A stretch of DNA of 64,000 nt from Pseudomonas sp. WJP1 (GTDB lineage Bacteria > Pseudomonadota > Gammaproteobacteria > Pseudomonadales > Pseudomonadaceae). The stretch is taken from positions 4,886,501 to 4,950,500 of the forward strand of contig NZ_CP110128.1 of NCBI RefSeq assembly GCF_028471945.1. Direction: 5' to 3'. The notes under the pieces are model-generated. The model was given only the letters and a program-made list of their open reading frames with translations. It ran no database searches and was not told the origin of the DNA. The translations under genes were made by a program, and so were the position numbers. This document shows, in pieces, positions 1-7,742 of the stretch. Position 1 is the first letter of the stretch; every line of letters begins with the position of its first letter.

Positions 1-134
1 CCGAACGGCAGCGGCATGCGCAGCCACAGCAGCCCCTCGGCGACCTGCTGCACCGCGCCATTGGCGGGCGGCTGCGGCCAGGGAAAGCGCAGGCCCGAGC
101 GCCACTCATGCCCTTGGGCATCAAGGTTACTCAT
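1..134 (-). CDS. MBL-fold metallo-hydrolase, N-terminal fragment (runs off the window)
   Basis: Only the first 44 codons are present. The start ATG at 134-132 overlaps the end of the upstream CoA ligase gene by 8 bases, so the two are probably translationally coupled. The visible N-terminus ends in a Leu-Arg-Met-Pro-Leu-Pro-Phe stretch. That stretch is typical of a family of MBL-fold hydrolases (glyoxalase II/beta-lactamase fold) just before their 'HINLWLLED' strand. The metal-binding HxHxDH motif lies outside the window, so the fold is inferred from the N-terminus only. The gene is the last visible member of unit A of the steroid cluster and could be a thioesterase or lactonase. The substrate cannot be judged. 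Confidence 0.6.
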   Translation of the reverse strand, partial: MSNLDAQGHEWRSGLRFPWPQPPANGAVQQVAEGLLWLRMPLPF

Positions 135-1989
135 GGCTGTCACCCGCAAAGGCGGCCAAGCCAACCCGCTCAAGCGCCTGCGTGCTGTACGGCACATAGC
201 TGCCGCAGCTTTCGTCGCGAATGAACAGTGGGTCGCTGAATGCCGTCGGTGCATAGCCCTGGCGCTGCAAGTCCACCTTGCGCAACTTGAAGGTGCTGGT
301 CAGATCGGCAGCCGCTGAAACGCGCACGAACACCGGCGCGGCATAGCGCGGCAAACGCGCCTGCGTCAGCGCATAAAACGCTTCGGGATCGAAGGTTTGT
401 CCTGGCTGCATCAAGACCGCCGCCATACCGGCCCGCCCCTCTTGCCCTGGCACCTGCACACCATAGATATTGATCAGTTCAAGCCCGGCAAAGTCCCCCA
501 GCGCAGCCGCCACCTCCAGGGTGGAGACGTTCTCGCTCTTCCAGCGGAAGGTGTCGCCGATGCGATCGATAAAGTAGAGGTAGCCGTCCTCATCAAAACG
601 CAACAGGTCACCCGAGCTCCAGTAGGCGTCCCCTTGGCTGAACACATTGCGACGAATCTTGCTGTTGGTGGCCTCGGCCGAGGTGTAGCCCTCGAAGCGC
701 CCGCCGCCGATTTCCGGATGGCTGATGATCAAGCCCAGGGCTTCGCCCACCTCGCCCTCTTCGCACAGCTGGTAAAAGCCGTGTTCGTCCCGTGGATAGC
801 TATCGGTTTCAACGTCATAGCGCACCAGGCGCAGGTTGCTCTTGTCCCAGAACGGCACACGACCGCAGGCGCCCAGGTAATTGTCGACGTTGACCACGTT
901 GGTGTTGGATTCGGTGGAACCCCACCCCTCGAACACCTGGATCGCGCCGAAGCGCTGTACCCAGTTCTGCCAGGTCTCACGGGATAACCCGGCACCGAGC
1001 ATGCAGCGCAGCCCGTGCTCACGCTCGCCAGCGACCGCGGGTTGGTTGAGCAGGTAGCGACAGATTTCACCTATGTACTGGAACACGCTGATGTGGTGCT
1101 TGCGTACGTCGCTCCAGAACTCCCGGACACTGAATTTGCGCCGCACCACAATCGCCGCGCCGGTTTTCAGCGCGGTAGAGGTCACCGACGTGGCGGCCGC
1201 ACCGTGGTACAGCGGCAGGCAGCAATAGAACACGTCCTGGGGCGTGGTCTGCAGGGTGACTTCCATGATGTCGCCCGTCGACATCCAGCGCATATGGCTG
1301 TAACGCGCAGCTTTGGGCAGGCCCGTCGTGCCTGAGGTAAAAATCAACAAGCTTGGGGTCTCGGCGCTGAGGTCGGCGCGCAGGTCCCGTGGGAATGGCG
1401 TATCTGGCGCCTTGGCCAGCGCTTCACCCAGGCGGGTATCGACGTGCGCGGGCATGGCGCCCGTCCACGGCTGCTCGGCATCCTCTACCAGCCACAAGGG
1501 CAACGGCGGCAAGCCTTCGGTCGCGAGGAAATTGCCCAGCACCTCTTCGCCGACGATCACCGCCTTGGCGGCAATGGCCTCCAGGGCATGCACCAACGGC
1601 CGTCCGCTGACCTGGGTGTTGACGAAGCCCACTACCACACCCAGTTTGACCAGGCCGAACCAGCTGCAGAAAAATTCCGGGCGGTTCTCCATGGCCAGCG
1701 CGCAGACATCCCCGGGGCGCAGGCCGCGGTCATGAAAGACATGGGCCAGGCGGTCGGCCTCGGCATTGATCCTGGCAAAACTCAGACGCTGCTCGCCATA
1801 GATGATGAAGGGCCGCTCGCCGTGGCGTCGGGCTTGCTCCTCGAGGCGATCGGCCAGGGTATAGCGATCCGCCGGTTTGATGCGCGCACTGGCTTGCGCC
1901 CGGCGATCGAGGATGGCCTGGGTCTGCTCGCGCGGCACGACGCCGCGGTCGGCACTGGACAGCAGGCTTGCGTTGTTGAAATTGTTCAT
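127..1989 (-). CDS. Long-chain/very-long-chain acyl-CoA synthetase (FadD6-like)
   Basis: 620 residues; an ANL-superfamily acyl-CoA ligase that forms acyl-AMP and then acyl-CoA. The P-loop 'IFTSGTTGLPKAARYSH' is clear. The C-terminal part ('STFKLRKVDLQRQGY', followed by a 'DPLFIRD' tail) is typical of the FATP/VLACS/FadD6 subgroup rather than of classical FadD. The chosen ATG follows a strong GGAGGTAGGG ribosome site; an ORF extension of 11 codons upstream is less likely. It is the fifth gene of unit A, 38 bases downstream of the OYE gene. The substrate is probably a steroid carboxylic acid, given the neighbours, but this is inference. Confidence 0.85.
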   Translation of the reverse strand: MNNFNNASLLSSADRGVVPREQTQAILDRRAQASARIKPADRYTLADRLEEQARRHGERPFIIYGEQRLSFARINAEADRLAHVFHDRGLRPGDVCALAMENRPEFFCSWFGLVKLGVVVGFVNTQVSGRPLVHALEAIAAKAVIVGEEVLGNFLATEGLPPLPLWLVEDAEQPWTGAMPAHVDTRLGEALAKAPDTPFPRDLRADLSAETPSLLIFTSGTTGLPKAARYSHMRWMSTGDIMEVTLQTTPQDVFYCCLPLYHGAAATSVTSTALKTGAAIVVRRKFSVREFWSDVRKHHISVFQYIGEICRYLLNQPAVAGEREHGLRCMLGAGLSRETWQNWVQRFGAIQVFEGWGSTESNTNVVNVDNYLGACGRVPFWDKSNLRLVRYDVETDSYPRDEHGFYQLCEEGEVGEALGLIISHPEIGGGRFEGYTSAEATNSKIRRNVFSQGDAYWSSGDLLRFDEDGYLYFIDRIGDTFRWKSENVSTLEVAAALGDFAGLELINIYGVQVPGQEGRAGMAAVLMQPGQTFDPEAFYALTQARLPRYAAPVFVRVSAAADLTSTFKLRKVDLQRQGYAPTAFSDPLFIRDESCGSYVPYSTQALERVGLAAFAGDSHE

Positions 1990-2027
1990 CCCTACCTCCG
2001 ATAAATCCTGTTGTTCAAGCACTCGCC

Positions 2028-3104
2028 TCAGGCTCGATCCGGATAGTCCGAATAGCCTTGCGCGCCTTGGGTATAAAGGGTCTTGCGGTCGAAACCGGCC
2101 AGTGGCAGGCCGGCGCGCAGGCGCTCGACCAGGTCCGGGTTGCCGATAAAATGCCGAGCGAACGACACGGCGGCGCCCTGCCCGCCTTCAAGTGCAGCGG
2201 TGGCTGAGGGCCCGTCGAATCCGTCGTTGAGAATCAGCGCGCTGGTGCTATGCCGACGGGCCAGGTCAAAGGCATCCAGCTGCGCCAGCGGCGAACGCAT
2301 GATGTGCAGGTAGGCCAGGCCAAGCGGTTCGATCTGGCGACACAGGGCTTGCGCGGTGCCGGCCGGGTCAGCGTCGCTGATGTCGTTGTACGGGTTGCCC
2401 GGGCACATCCGCAGTCCCACGCGTCCAGGTCCGATGGCGCTGGCCATGGCCGCCAGCACCTCGGCCGCAAAGCGCACACGGTTCTCGACCGTGCCGCCAT
2501 AACCATCGCTGCGCCGGTTGCTGCTCGACGCCATGAATTGCATGGGCAGGTAGCCGCTGGTGCAGTGCAGCTCGACCCCCTCGAAGCCCGCTTCGCGGGC
2601 ATTCAGGGCGGCGCGCCGGTATTGCTCGATCACCACAGCGATCGCTTCCAGGCTCAGTGCCTCGGGCTCATCGGTATCGACCAGACCGGCGCCGTCACTG
2701 AACACCCCGTCACTGAACAACTGCGTGCGCGCGCGGATGGCCGAAGGCGCGACGGTGCGCGCCCCGATCGGTTTGTTTTGCCAGCAGGCGACACGACCCA
2801 CATGCATCAACTGCAACACCATCCGCCCACCGGCGTCGTTCACCGCGCGGGTCACCTGGCGCCATCCCTCGATCTGCGCGCTGTCATAGATGGCCGGCGT
2901 GCGGCAATAACCCAGGCCATCGGCCGAAGGTGCCGTGCCTTCGGCAATGATCAACCCGGCACTGGCGCGCTGGCGGTAGTAATCGATCATTTCTGCCGTC
3001 GGCACCGCGTGCACGCTGGCGCGGCTGCGGGTCATTGGCGCCATGACGATACGGTTGCTCAGCTCCAGCTCGCCCAGGCGCAGGGGTTCAAACAAAATGC
3101 TCAT
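2028..3104 (-). CDS. Old Yellow Enzyme-family ene-reductase
   Basis: 358 residues, a full-length single-domain FMN-dependent TIM barrel that reduces activated C=C bonds with NAD(P)H. The N-terminal 'NRIVMAPMTRSRA' FMN-binding segment, 'LQLMHVGR' and the 'SNRRSDGYGG' segment are all present. The substrate-binding pair, usually His-x-x-Asn or His-x-x-His, reads H-C-T-S here, while the following catalytic Tyr is kept. A GAGG site precedes the ATG. It is fourth in unit A, between the SnoaL-like and CoA ligase genes. A role in reducing a ring double bond of a steroid (for example Delta4, Delta6 or a dienone) fits the context but is not shown. Confidence 0.85.
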   Translation of the reverse strand: MSILFEPLRLGELELSNRIVMAPMTRSRASVHAVPTAEMIDYYRQRASAGLIIAEGTAPSADGLGYCRTPAIYDSAQIEGWRQVTRAVNDAGGRMVLQLMHVGRVACWQNKPIGARTVAPSAIRARTQLFSDGVFSDGAGLVDTDEPEALSLEAIAVVIEQYRRAALNAREAGFEGVELHCTSGYLPMQFMASSSNRRSDGYGGTVENRVRFAAEVLAAMASAIGPGRVGLRMCPGNPYNDISDADPAGTAQALCRQIEPLGLAYLHIMRSPLAQLDAFDLARRHSTSALILNDGFDGPSATAALEGGQGAAVSFARHFIGNPDLVERLRAGLPLAGFDRKTLYTQGAQGYSDYPDRA

Positions 3105-3113
3105 CGCAAATCC

Positions 3114-3749
3114 TCAGCGCACACGAATCTTCGGTGCCGCAGCACCGCGTCGCAGGGTGGCTAGAAAGTGTTCCAGGGGCGCAGCCGGAGCGACGTCTGG
3201 CAGTTGGTCCTTGTCCGGGCGCCTGGCCCAGAACTCGGCCCAGGACGGGAACAGGTCATGGAAGGTGCCGGCATAGGGTTCACGACCCGGCCAGCGCATT
3301 TTTCGCTCACCGATGGGCGGCTTGTTGAGGTCGCTGGCGTACCAGTAGCACGGCAGTCGGCGGCGGAAATACCAACGGCCAGCGATGCGCTGGTAGTCAT
3401 CCCAATAGAGCATTTGCATGGTCACCCACTCAGGGCCCGTCTCATGCTCATTCTTGGAATACACCACGCCCACGGCGTTATCGGCATCGAGCAGTTCGAT
3501 GATGTGCTGGCCCAGGTGATGGGACGTGCCGCTGAACTGGTCGCGCAACGTGGAATCGACCCACGCCTTGAGGTGCGCACGGCCGGTCTTCTCGCGACCC
3601 ACGCGGATGTCTTCGGCAAACAGGTTGACGTGGGCGTCGAGGTCGCGCATGTCCAGCGACAGCGAGTACTTGGCCGCCAGTTGACGTATTTCTTCAATCG
3701 ACTCAAGCCGATCGATACGGGCCAGCAAGGTGTTGGGCTCCATGCTCAT
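3114..3749 (-). CDS. SnoaL-like/NTF2-fold protein, candidate steroid dehydratase
   Basis: 211 residues. The first half is a SnoaL-like (NTF2 cone fold) domain: a helical start 'RLESIEEIRQLAAKYS', then a Leu-Asp-Met-Arg-Asp segment and a central His-rich strand 'TSHHLGQHII'. Known steroid 7alpha-dehydratases (BaiE of gut clostridia, Hsh2 of Sphingobium) belong to this superfamily, and the N-terminal helix pattern resembles BaiE. The C-terminal 70 residues are extra. The chosen ATG shares its A with the TGA of the upstream SDR (TGATG), so it is translationally coupled. An alternative ATG lies two codons downstream. Removing a ring hydroxyl as water is the favoured role, as inference. Confidence 0.7.
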   Translation of the reverse strand: MSMEPNTLLARIDRLESIEEIRQLAAKYSLSLDMRDLDAHVNLFAEDIRVGREKTGRAHLKAWVDSTLRDQFSGTSHHLGQHIIELLDADNAVGVVYSKNEHETGPEWVTMQMLYWDDYQRIAGRWYFRRRLPCYWYASDLNKPPIGERKMRWPGREPYAGTFHDLFPSWAEFWARRPDKDQLPDVAPAAPLEHFLATLRRGAAAPKIRVR

Positions 3750-4522
3750 CACTCCAGCACCGTGTAGAGTTCCGAGCTGCGCCCGCCATCCACCGGCACG
3801 CACGCGCCGGTGATATAGGACGCCTCGTCACTGGCCAGAAACAAGATCGCGTTGGCCACTTCCTGCGGCTGGCCGATGCGCCGCAGCGGAATCAACTTCT
3901 CGGTGTTGCCACGCGCCTTTTCGTCCGACAGCATGCCGGCCGTTGCCGGGGTTTCGATGACGCCGGGGATCACCACATTGCAGCGGATCTTGTTGGCGGC
4001 CCCTTCACTGGCGGCCGCGCGACTGAAGTTGATCACCGCCGCCTTGGCCGCCGAATAGCCGGCCATCCAGGGCGTACCGAACAGTCCGCAGATGGAGGCG
4101 ATGTTGACGATGGCACCGCCGCCCTGGGCTTTCATCAGCGCCATGGCCGTGCGCGTGCCCCAGAAGGTGCCGTCCACGGTGGTGCTGAAGTTGGCGTGCC
4201 AATCGGCGGTTGTGGTGCTGTCGATGGCGCCCCAGGTGTAGGCCATGGCGTTGTTGACGAGGATATCCAGGCGTCCGTGAAGGCGCGCCGCCGCTTCGAT
4301 CGCGCCGACGAAAGCCTGCTCGTCACTGACGTCGGCGACGCTCCAGTGCGCCTGCCCGCCAGCGTCGCGAATGGCACTCGCCACCGCTTCCAGTGGCGCC
4401 TGGTTACGCCCGCAGAGCACCACGGTGGCGCCCTCCTCGGCGAAGCGCCGGGCGGTGGCCGCACCGATGCCGGAACCGGCACCGGTAATGAAAGCGATCT
4501 TGCCTTGCAGTCGTCTGCTCAT
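3749..4522 (-). CDS. SDR-family dehydrogenase/reductase
   Basis: 257 residues, a classical short-chain dehydrogenase. The coenzyme motif TGAGSGIG is near residue 15 and NNA is in the middle. The catalytic Ser (ASICG) and YSAAK follow, and the C-terminal 'YITGACVPVDGG' signature is present. These enzymes oxidise hydroxyls or reduce ketones with NAD(P). The ATG at 4522 is preceded by GGGAG. A TTG further upstream, overlapping the neighbour's stop, looks less likely. It is second in unit A, just before the SnoaL-like gene with overlapping stop and start codons. It could act on a ring hydroxyl (3-, 7- or 12-position) of bile acids; the position is unknown. Confidence 0.85.
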   Translation of the reverse strand: MSRRLQGKIAFITGAGSGIGAATARRFAEEGATVVLCGRNQAPLEAVASAIRDAGGQAHWSVADVSDEQAFVGAIEAAARLHGRLDILVNNAMAYTWGAIDSTTTADWHANFSTTVDGTFWGTRTAMALMKAQGGGAIVNIASICGLFGTPWMAGYSAAKAAVINFSRAAASEGAANKIRCNVVIPGVIETPATAGMLSDEKARGNTEKLIPLRRIGQPQEVANAILFLASDEASYITGACVPVDGGRSSELYTVLE

Positions 4523-4536
4523 TCCCTGCTCCCGGT

Positions 4537-5271
4537 TCAAATGAAGGCCATGCCGCCGTTGACGGCGAGGTTCTGCCCGGTGATGAAGCTGGCGTCTTCG
4601 CTGGCCAGAAACACCACGACACGGGCAATCTCATCGGTTTCGCCCATACGCCCCAAGGGGATGGCCTTGAGCATGCTCTGCATCCAGTCATCGGGTATGC
4701 CAGCCATCATCGGTGTGTTGGTCGGGCCGGGTACCAGGGTGTTGACGCGGATACCGCTGGCCGCCAACTCCCGTGCCATACTGCGGGTCAGGCCCATTAC
4801 CCCGGCCTTGGCTGCGCAGTAATGGCTTGGGCCTTCACCGGTCATCGCCGCCGTGCTGGAAATATTGATGACGGCGCCGCGGCTGCCGTGCTTTTGCATC
4901 AGGCGCACACCTTCACGGCTGCACAGGAAAGTGCCCGTGAGATTGACGCCAATGACCCGCTGCCAATGTTCGTCAGGGGTGTCGACAAAGCTGTCGACCG
5001 AGCCGACGCCGGCGTTATTGACCAGGATGTCGAGACCGCCAAAACGGCCCTCGATGACTTCCATGGCCGCTGCCACCGAGGCACTGTCGGCGACGTTGCA
5101 AGCCAAGGCCAGCGCCTGTTCGCCGAGGCCTTCGATGGTCTGCCGGGCTGCCTGCAGGTTGATGTCGGCCGCCACCACCCGAGCGCCGGCCTGGGCAAAG
5201 CACTGGGCAATCGCCCGGCCCATACCTTGGCCGGCACCCGTGATCAGGGCCACTTTGTTCGCTAGCTTCAT
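4537..5271 (-). CDS. SDR-family dehydrogenase/reductase, first gene of unit A
   Basis: 244 residues. It carries TGAGQGMG at the N-terminus, NNAG in the middle, a catalytic Ser-Ser-Thr strand and YCAAK, and ends with 'FITGQNLAVNGG'. This is the complete classical SDR layout. A GGGAG site lies upstream of the ATG. It is the promoter-proximal gene of the leftward unit that continues with a second SDR, SnoaL-like, OYE, CoA ligase and MBL genes. Two palindromic operator candidates lie between it and the divergent MFS gene. Two different SDRs side by side would suit oxidation of a hydroxyl followed by reduction to the opposite epimer, as known for 12-hydroxyl handling in Comamonas; this is a guess. 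Confidence 0.85.
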   Translation of the reverse strand: MKLANKVALITGAGQGMGRAIAQCFAQAGARVVAADINLQAARQTIEGLGEQALALACNVADSASVAAAMEVIEGRFGGLDILVNNAGVGSVDSFVDTPDEHWQRVIGVNLTGTFLCSREGVRLMQKHGSRGAVINISSTAAMTGEGPSHYCAAKAGVMGLTRSMARELAASGIRVNTLVPGPTNTPMMAGIPDDWMQSMLKAIPLGRMGETDEIARVVVFLASEDASFITGQNLAVNGGMAFI

Positions 5272-5369
5272 CGTTGTTCTCCCGCGCCTTGGCTACCCCG
5301 ATCACCGGCACTGCCTGGCCTGATGATCGAGCACGGGATGAATCATTAACCCTGTTCAAAACCGCAACA

Positions 5370-5385
5370 TCGTCCGATAAGACTA
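5370..5385. promoter_or_regulatory. Palindromic operator candidate, unit A side
   Basis: TCGTCcgataaGACTA. Same half-site layout (TCGTC, 6-base spacer, GACKA) as six other sites in the cluster. It lies 99 bases before the ATG of the leftward SDR gene. Confidence 0.65.
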
Positions 5386-5419
5386 CGCCGCGGCGGTTGC
5401 TCGACGGCCCGCATGCGAG

Positions 5420-5435
5420 TGGTCTGAATGGACGA
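5420..5435. promoter_or_regulatory. Palindromic operator candidate, unit B side
   Basis: TGGTCtgaatgGACGA, 62 bases before the GTG start of the MFS gene. It is the second of two sites in this divergent interval, 50 bases from the first centre to centre, about five helical turns. Confidence 0.62.
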
Positions 5436-5497
5436 TGTGCCTGACCTTGATTCGGGCGACACTCCTGATCACTAGAACAAAACCGGGAGCACCCGTT

Positions 5498-6832
5498 GTG
5501 AACTCTTCCATCCGCGTCACCTGGCATACCCACTACGCACTGTTCGTGCTGGCCGTGATTTACATCTTCAACTACATCGATCGGCTGTTGATGGCGATCC
5601 TGATCGAGCCGGTCAAGGCCGAGTTCGGCATCTCCGACACCGGCATCGGCCTGCTCTCGGGCGTGACCTTCGCGGTGTTCTACACCCTGTTCGGATTCCC
5701 GCTGGGACGCCTCTCCGACCGCATCGGGCCCAAGCCCGTGATTGCCGCCTGCTGTATTGCCTGGAGTTTCATGACCATGGCCTGCGGCCTGGCCACCAGC
5801 TTCTGGCTGCTGGTCCTGGCGCGGATCGGCGTAGCGATCGGCGAAGCCGGTGGTACGGCGCCTTCGGTCGCGATGATTTCGCAGCTGTACCCGGCCAAAA
5901 ACCGCTCGACGGCGCTGTCCATCCTCATGCTGGGTTCAAGCTTCGGCGCCATTTTCGGCCTCGGTTTTGGCGGCTGGATCGCCCAGCACTACGGCTGGCG
6001 TTCGGCGTTCGTGATCGTTGGCGTGCCAGGCATCGTGCTCGGCCTGTTGCTGTGCCTCACGGTCCGCGCGCCAGCCGTTGCAAGCCAGGCGCGGACCCAG
6101 GTCGAAGTGATCCAGGAAGGCTGGGCCAAAACCATGGCCAAGCTGATGGAAACCCCATCGTTCCTGTGGCTGGTGCTGACCGGCGCCTCCAGCGCCATTG
6201 CCGGTTATGCGATAGGCACCTGGAGCCCGAGCTTCCTGATCCGCTCTCACGGCTTGAACCTGCAGGACGCGGGCTTTCTGGTGGGTGTGGTTGGCGGCAC
6301 TGGCGCCACGTTCGGCACCCTGGCCTGCGGCATCATTTCCGACCGCATGGCCCGCCGCGATGCCGGCTGGCAGATTGGCGTGCCGTTGCTCGCCACCCTG
6401 GTCAGCATTCCGTTCGGGCTGGCGTATTTCCTCTGGCCAACCGGCATCCTGTTTCATCTGGGCAGTACCCCGGTGCCCACCGCGTTCGTGTTCTATGCCG
6501 GCTTTGCCTTCTTCGGCACCTGGTGGGCGACTCCGTGCCTGGGCGCCGTGACCCATTTGTTCCCCGCTGCCCGCCTGGCCCAGGCCACGTCGATCTTCGT
6601 CATGGCCATGACCTTGCTGGGGGTTGGCGTCGGCCCATTGTTGATCGGGGTGCTCAGTGACCTGTTCGCACCGACCCTGGGCACCGAAGCCCTGCGCTAC
6701 GCCCTGGCCTCGTCGATCTCGATGCTGATGCTGTCGACCGTCTTCCTGGGCCTGGCCCTGCCCCGCTACCGCGCTCAAATATTGCGGTCGGCACCGCCGA
6801 TGACCGCCCCTGAAACTGCAGTAACCGCCTGA
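5498..6832 (+). CDS. MFS transporter (spinster-like), candidate steroid importer
   Basis: 444 residues with about 12 hydrophobic segments. The first loop carries 'GFPLGRLSDRIG', the MFS motif A between TM2 and TM3. The N-terminus 'FNYIDRLLMAILIEPVKAEFG' is typical of the spinster-like family. The GTG start follows GGGAG by 8 bases; an in-frame upstream start lacks such a site. It opens unit B, and its stop TGA is 17 bases from the hsaD start. A paralogue with the same N-terminal pattern closes unit H (39019-40374). Uptake of bile acids or a degradation intermediate across the inner membrane is the natural inference. Export is possible. Confidence 0.85.
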   Translation: MNSSIRVTWHTHYALFVLAVIYIFNYIDRLLMAILIEPVKAEFGISDTGIGLLSGVTFAVFYTLFGFPLGRLSDRIGPKPVIAACCIAWSFMTMACGLATSFWLLVLARIGVAIGEAGGTAPSVAMISQLYPAKNRSTALSILMLGSSFGAIFGLGFGGWIAQHYGWRSAFVIVGVPGIVLGLLLCLTVRAPAVASQARTQVEVIQEGWAKTMAKLMETPSFLWLVLTGASSAIAGYAIGTWSPSFLIRSHGLNLQDAGFLVGVVGGTGATFGTLACGIISDRMARRDAGWQIGVPLLATLVSIPFGLAYFLWPTGILFHLGSTPVPTAFVFYAGFAFFGTWWATPCLGAVTHLFPAARLAQATSIFVMAMTLLGVGVGPLLIGVLSDLFAPTLGTEALRYALASSISMLMLSTVFLGLALPRYRAQILRSAPPMTAPETAVTA

Positions 6833-6849
6833 TGAATGGAGATTTGAAG

Positions 6850-7680
6850 ATGTCAGAACAAGACCTACCCTTGCCCATTGGCCATTTCGTCACCCTCGAC
6901 AGTGGCCTGCGCCTGCACTACCTGGATGAAGGCAGCGGCCCTGTCGTGGTCTGGTTGCACGGCAGTGGGCCAGGCGCCAGTGGCTACAGCAACTTCAAGG
7001 GCAATTACCCCGACTTCGTTGCCGCCGGCTTTCGCAACCTGGTGATCGACCTGCCCGGCTTCGGCCGTTCGGACAAACCCGACAACGTCCAGTACAACCT
7101 GGACTTCTTCGTCAATGCGGTGTCCGGCCTGCTCAAGGCCCTTGAGATACAAAGCTGCACCCTGCTGGGCAATTCCCTGGGCGGTGCCATCGCCATCGGC
7201 CTGGGCCTGGCGGAACCGAAACTGCTCGAAAAGCTGATCCTGATGGCACCCGGCGGTGTCGAGGAACGGGAAACCTACTTCGCCAAGATCGGCATCCAGC
7301 GCATGGTCGAACTGTTCAATGCAGGCCCGCTCGATATCGACAAGATGCGCCAGATCATGAGCCTGCAACTGTTCGACGCCTCGCAGCTGCCCGACAGCCT
7401 GCTGGCCGAGCGCGTCGCGGTCGCCCGACACCAGCCGCACTGCCTGTTCTCGACCATGATGGTGCCAAACATGACCGAGCGCCTTGAAGAGCTGCGCGTC
7501 CCCATTCTTGGCTTCTGGGGCACCAACGACAACTTCAACCCGGTCGGCGGCGCCATGAAAGTGCTCGACAACGCCCCGGACGCCCGCTTTATTGTGCTCA
7601 ATCGTTGCGGACATTGGGTTCAGGTGGAGCACCGCGAGCTGTTCAACCGTTCCTGCCTCGAGTTCCTGCGCCAAGCCTGA
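6850..7680 (+). CDS. hsaD: 4,5:9,10-diseco-steroid hydrolase (meta-cleavage product hydrolase, HsaD/TesD type)
   Basis: 276 residues, an alpha/beta hydrolase of the meta-cleavage-product hydrolase group. The oxyanion loop HGSGPGASG is at residues 38-45. The nucleophile elbow GNSLGG has Ser109, and the probable triad is Ser109, Asp227 (GTND) and His255 (GHW). In steroid degradation this enzyme cuts the C-C bond of the ring-opened A ring, releasing the C/D-ring propanoate acid and 2-hydroxyhexa-2,4-dienoate. The chosen ATG has GGAG 8 bases upstream. An alternative ATG overlaps the MFS stop. The extradiol dioxygenase that makes its substrate is not in the window. A BphD-like role on another aromatic is the alternative, but the context favours steroids. 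Confidence 0.88.
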   Translation: MSEQDLPLPIGHFVTLDSGLRLHYLDEGSGPVVVWLHGSGPGASGYSNFKGNYPDFVAAGFRNLVIDLPGFGRSDKPDNVQYNLDFFVNAVSGLLKALEIQSCTLLGNSLGGAIAIGLGLAEPKLLEKLILMAPGGVEERETYFAKIGIQRMVELFNAGPLDIDKMRQIMSLQLFDASQLPDSLLAERVAVARHQPHCLFSTMMVPNMTERLEELRVPILGFWGTNDNFNPVGGAMKVLDNAPDARFIVLNRCGHWVQVEHRELFNRSCLEFLRQA

Positions 7681-7687
7681 GTATCCT

Positions 7688-7715
7688 GCGACAGCGGCAG
7701 CCTTGCCGCTGTCGC
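7688..7715 (+). other. Strong intercistronic hairpin
   Basis: A 12-bp perfect stem with a 4-base loop lies between hsaD and the flavoprotein gene. No T-run follows it, so it is more likely an mRNA-stabilising or attenuating element than a terminator. Confidence 0.5.
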
Positions 7716-7742
7716 TCGAACGGGCCTTCACTAAGGGCTGAC

